A program made the translations under genes and the position numbers. The notes under the pieces are model-generated. The model was not told where the DNA came from, searched no databases, and saw nothing but the letters and a program-made list of their open reading frames with translations. From contig JANTFY010000125.1 of NCBI GenBank assembly GCA_024763185.1, positions 1 through 6,871 on the forward strand: a DNA stretch of 6,871 nt. Direction: 5' to 3'. Position 1 is the stretch's first letter. The number at the start of each line of letters is the position of its first letter. The DNA comes from Gammaproteobacteria bacterium (GTDB lineage: Bacteria > Pseudomonadota > Gammaproteobacteria > GCA-001735895). This document shows positions 5,970-6,871 of this stretch, piece after piece.

Positions 5970-5975
5970 TCTTTC

Positions 5976-6871
5976 ATGTTAGATGCCTACCGACAACATG
6001 CTGAACAACGCGCAGCCCAGGGAATCCCGCCTTTACCACTCAATGCAGAACAGGTTGCCGACCTGGTTGAACTGCTCAAAAATCCTCCCGCGGGCGAACA
6101 AGCGTTCCTGCTCGAGCTGTTGACGGATCGTGTACCTCCGGGTGTGGATGAAGCCGCCTATGTCAAGGCCGGTTTTCTTGCGGCGCTAACCAAGGGCGAG
6201 ACATCATCTCCTGTTATTGACAAAAAACAGGCGGTTAAACTGCTGGGTACCATGATGGGTGGCTACAATATCCAGCCCCTGATCGACCTGCTGGATGACG
6301 ATGAACTGGGTGCCCTGGCTGCCGAGCAGCTAAAATACACCCTGCTGATGTTCGACGCCTTTCACGATGTCGACGAAAAGGCGAAGGCCGGCAATGAGCA
6401 CGCCAGGTCTGTCATCCAGTCCTGGGCCGAGGCCGAATGGTTTACCAGTCGCGATGACCTGCCTGAAGAAATCAGGCTGACCGTTTTCAAGGTCACCGGC
6501 GAAACCAATACCGATGACCTGTCACCCGCCCAGGATGCCTGGTCACGCCCGGATATTCCGTTACATGCCCTGGCCATGCTCAAGAATACCCGTGATGGCA
6601 TCAAGCCCGATGAACCCGGCAAGGTCGGGCCTATCCAGGAACTTGAAAAACTGAAACAACAGGGTTACCCGCTGGCTTACGTGGGTGACGTGGTGGGAAC
6701 CGGATCCTCGCGTAAGTCGGCCACCAACTCCGTACTCTGGCATATGGGTAATGACATTCCCCATGTTCCTAATAAACGCTCGGGTGGCGTGGTGCTGGGT
6801 GGAAAAATCGCACCGATATTTTTCAACACGGTGGAAGACTCCGGTGCGTTACCGATTGAATGCCCGGTCGA
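5976..6871 (+). CDS. acnB: Aconitate hydratase B, N-terminal part (partial at window end)
   Basis: The first 298 codons are present and the frame is open at the window edge; full AcnB is about 865 residues. AcnB is the cytoplasmic [4Fe-4S] enzyme that interconverts citrate and isocitrate in the TCA cycle, and in many species also acts on 2-methyl-cis-aconitate. Residues 1-160 are the HEAT-like domain special to AcnB (for example L-L-T-D-R-V-P-P-G-V-D-E-A-A-Y at 48-62 and L-L-G-T-M-M-G-G-Y-N-I at 89-99). From about 165 the swivel domain begins, with F-K-V-T-G-E-T-N-T-D-D-L-S-P-A, Arg191, and the substrate loop G-T-G-S-S-R-K-S (S244, S245, R246). The cluster-binding cysteines lie beyond the window. 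The homology is unmistakable, and no frameshift is seen. It starts its own unit after a 180-bp gap and appears unrelated to the channel genes. Confidence 0.98.
   Translation, partial: MLDAYRQHAEQRAAQGIPPLPLNAEQVADLVELLKNPPAGEQAFLLELLTDRVPPGVDEAAYVKAGFLAALTKGETSSPVIDKKQAVKLLGTMMGGYNIQPLIDLLDDDELGALAAEQLKYTLLMFDAFHDVDEKAKAGNEHARSVIQSWAEAEWFTSRDDLPEEIRLTVFKVTGETNTDDLSPAQDAWSRPDIPLHALAMLKNTRDGIKPDEPGKVGPIQELEKLKQQGYPLAYVGDVVGTGSSRKSATNSVLWHMGNDIPHVPNKRSGGVVLGGKIAPIFFNTVEDSGALPIECPV

Larger units (their letters stand above)
5796..5975 (+). other. Intergenic region upstream of acnB
   Basis: These 180 bases separate the channel gene from acnB. Another reading frame stays open across part of it (5629-5967), but that frame has no recognisable protein features. 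It holds a short stem at 5893-5897/5904-5908 (ATACC/GGTAT, loop ttcggc) without a following T run, so no convincing terminator is seen. It must carry the acnB leader and probably its promoter. Confidence 0.6.

Noticed and set aside
6362..6764. Two overlapping open frames on the - strand (6362-6622 and 6561-6764)
   Set aside because: They lie wholly inside acnB, whose protein matches the AcnB pattern throughout; they are antisense shadows.

Overview
The window looks like chromosome of a Gram-negative gammaproteobacterium. The reasons are an aconitase B N-terminus that closely follows the E. coli AcnB pattern as I remember it, several predicted outer-membrane beta-barrels ending in a terminal aromatic residue, a lipoprotein signal, and moderate base composition. 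The genus cannot be fixed from this sequence. Every convincing gene lies on the + strand.

Region 1 (1-3609) is a tightly packed run of envelope genes. It starts with the last 47 codons of a protein whose tail resembles a c-type-cytochrome-like or HzsA-related C-terminus. Next come an SH3-plus-beta-barrel protein (TTG start), a second beta-barrel protein overlapping it by 31 bp, a TlpA-type periplasmic thioredoxin with CGPC, a 73-residue DUF4266-like lipoprotein ending CGCN, and a DUF3570 outer-membrane barrel. Spacing and overlaps suggest one operon. Its products would span the envelope: thiol-redox enzyme in the periplasm, Cys-tailed lipoprotein, and three barrels. The biochemical purpose of this set is not known to me, and it is the best candidate here for an undescribed system.

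The only large gap in that operon (2337-2484) is filled almost exactly by a 142-bp, perfectly centred, interrupted palindrome at 2336-2477. It resembles a small non-coding mobile or dispersed repeat. It begins at the stop codon of the lipoprotein gene, ends 7 bp before the likely start of the DUF3570 gene, and creates a false N-terminal extension of that ORF.

Region 2 (3699-5795) is a two-gene unit: a four-helix small membrane protein (DUF6394-like) and a two-TM potassium channel with filter TIGFGE and two complete NAD-binding RCK/TrkA-N domains. A possible weak promoter lies in the 89-bp gap before it.

Region 3 (5976-6871) is the first third of acnB, preceded by a 180-bp non-coding stretch with a possible promoter and a good ribosome binding site. 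The gene runs off the end of the window. No tRNA, rRNA, CRISPR array or transposase gene was found.
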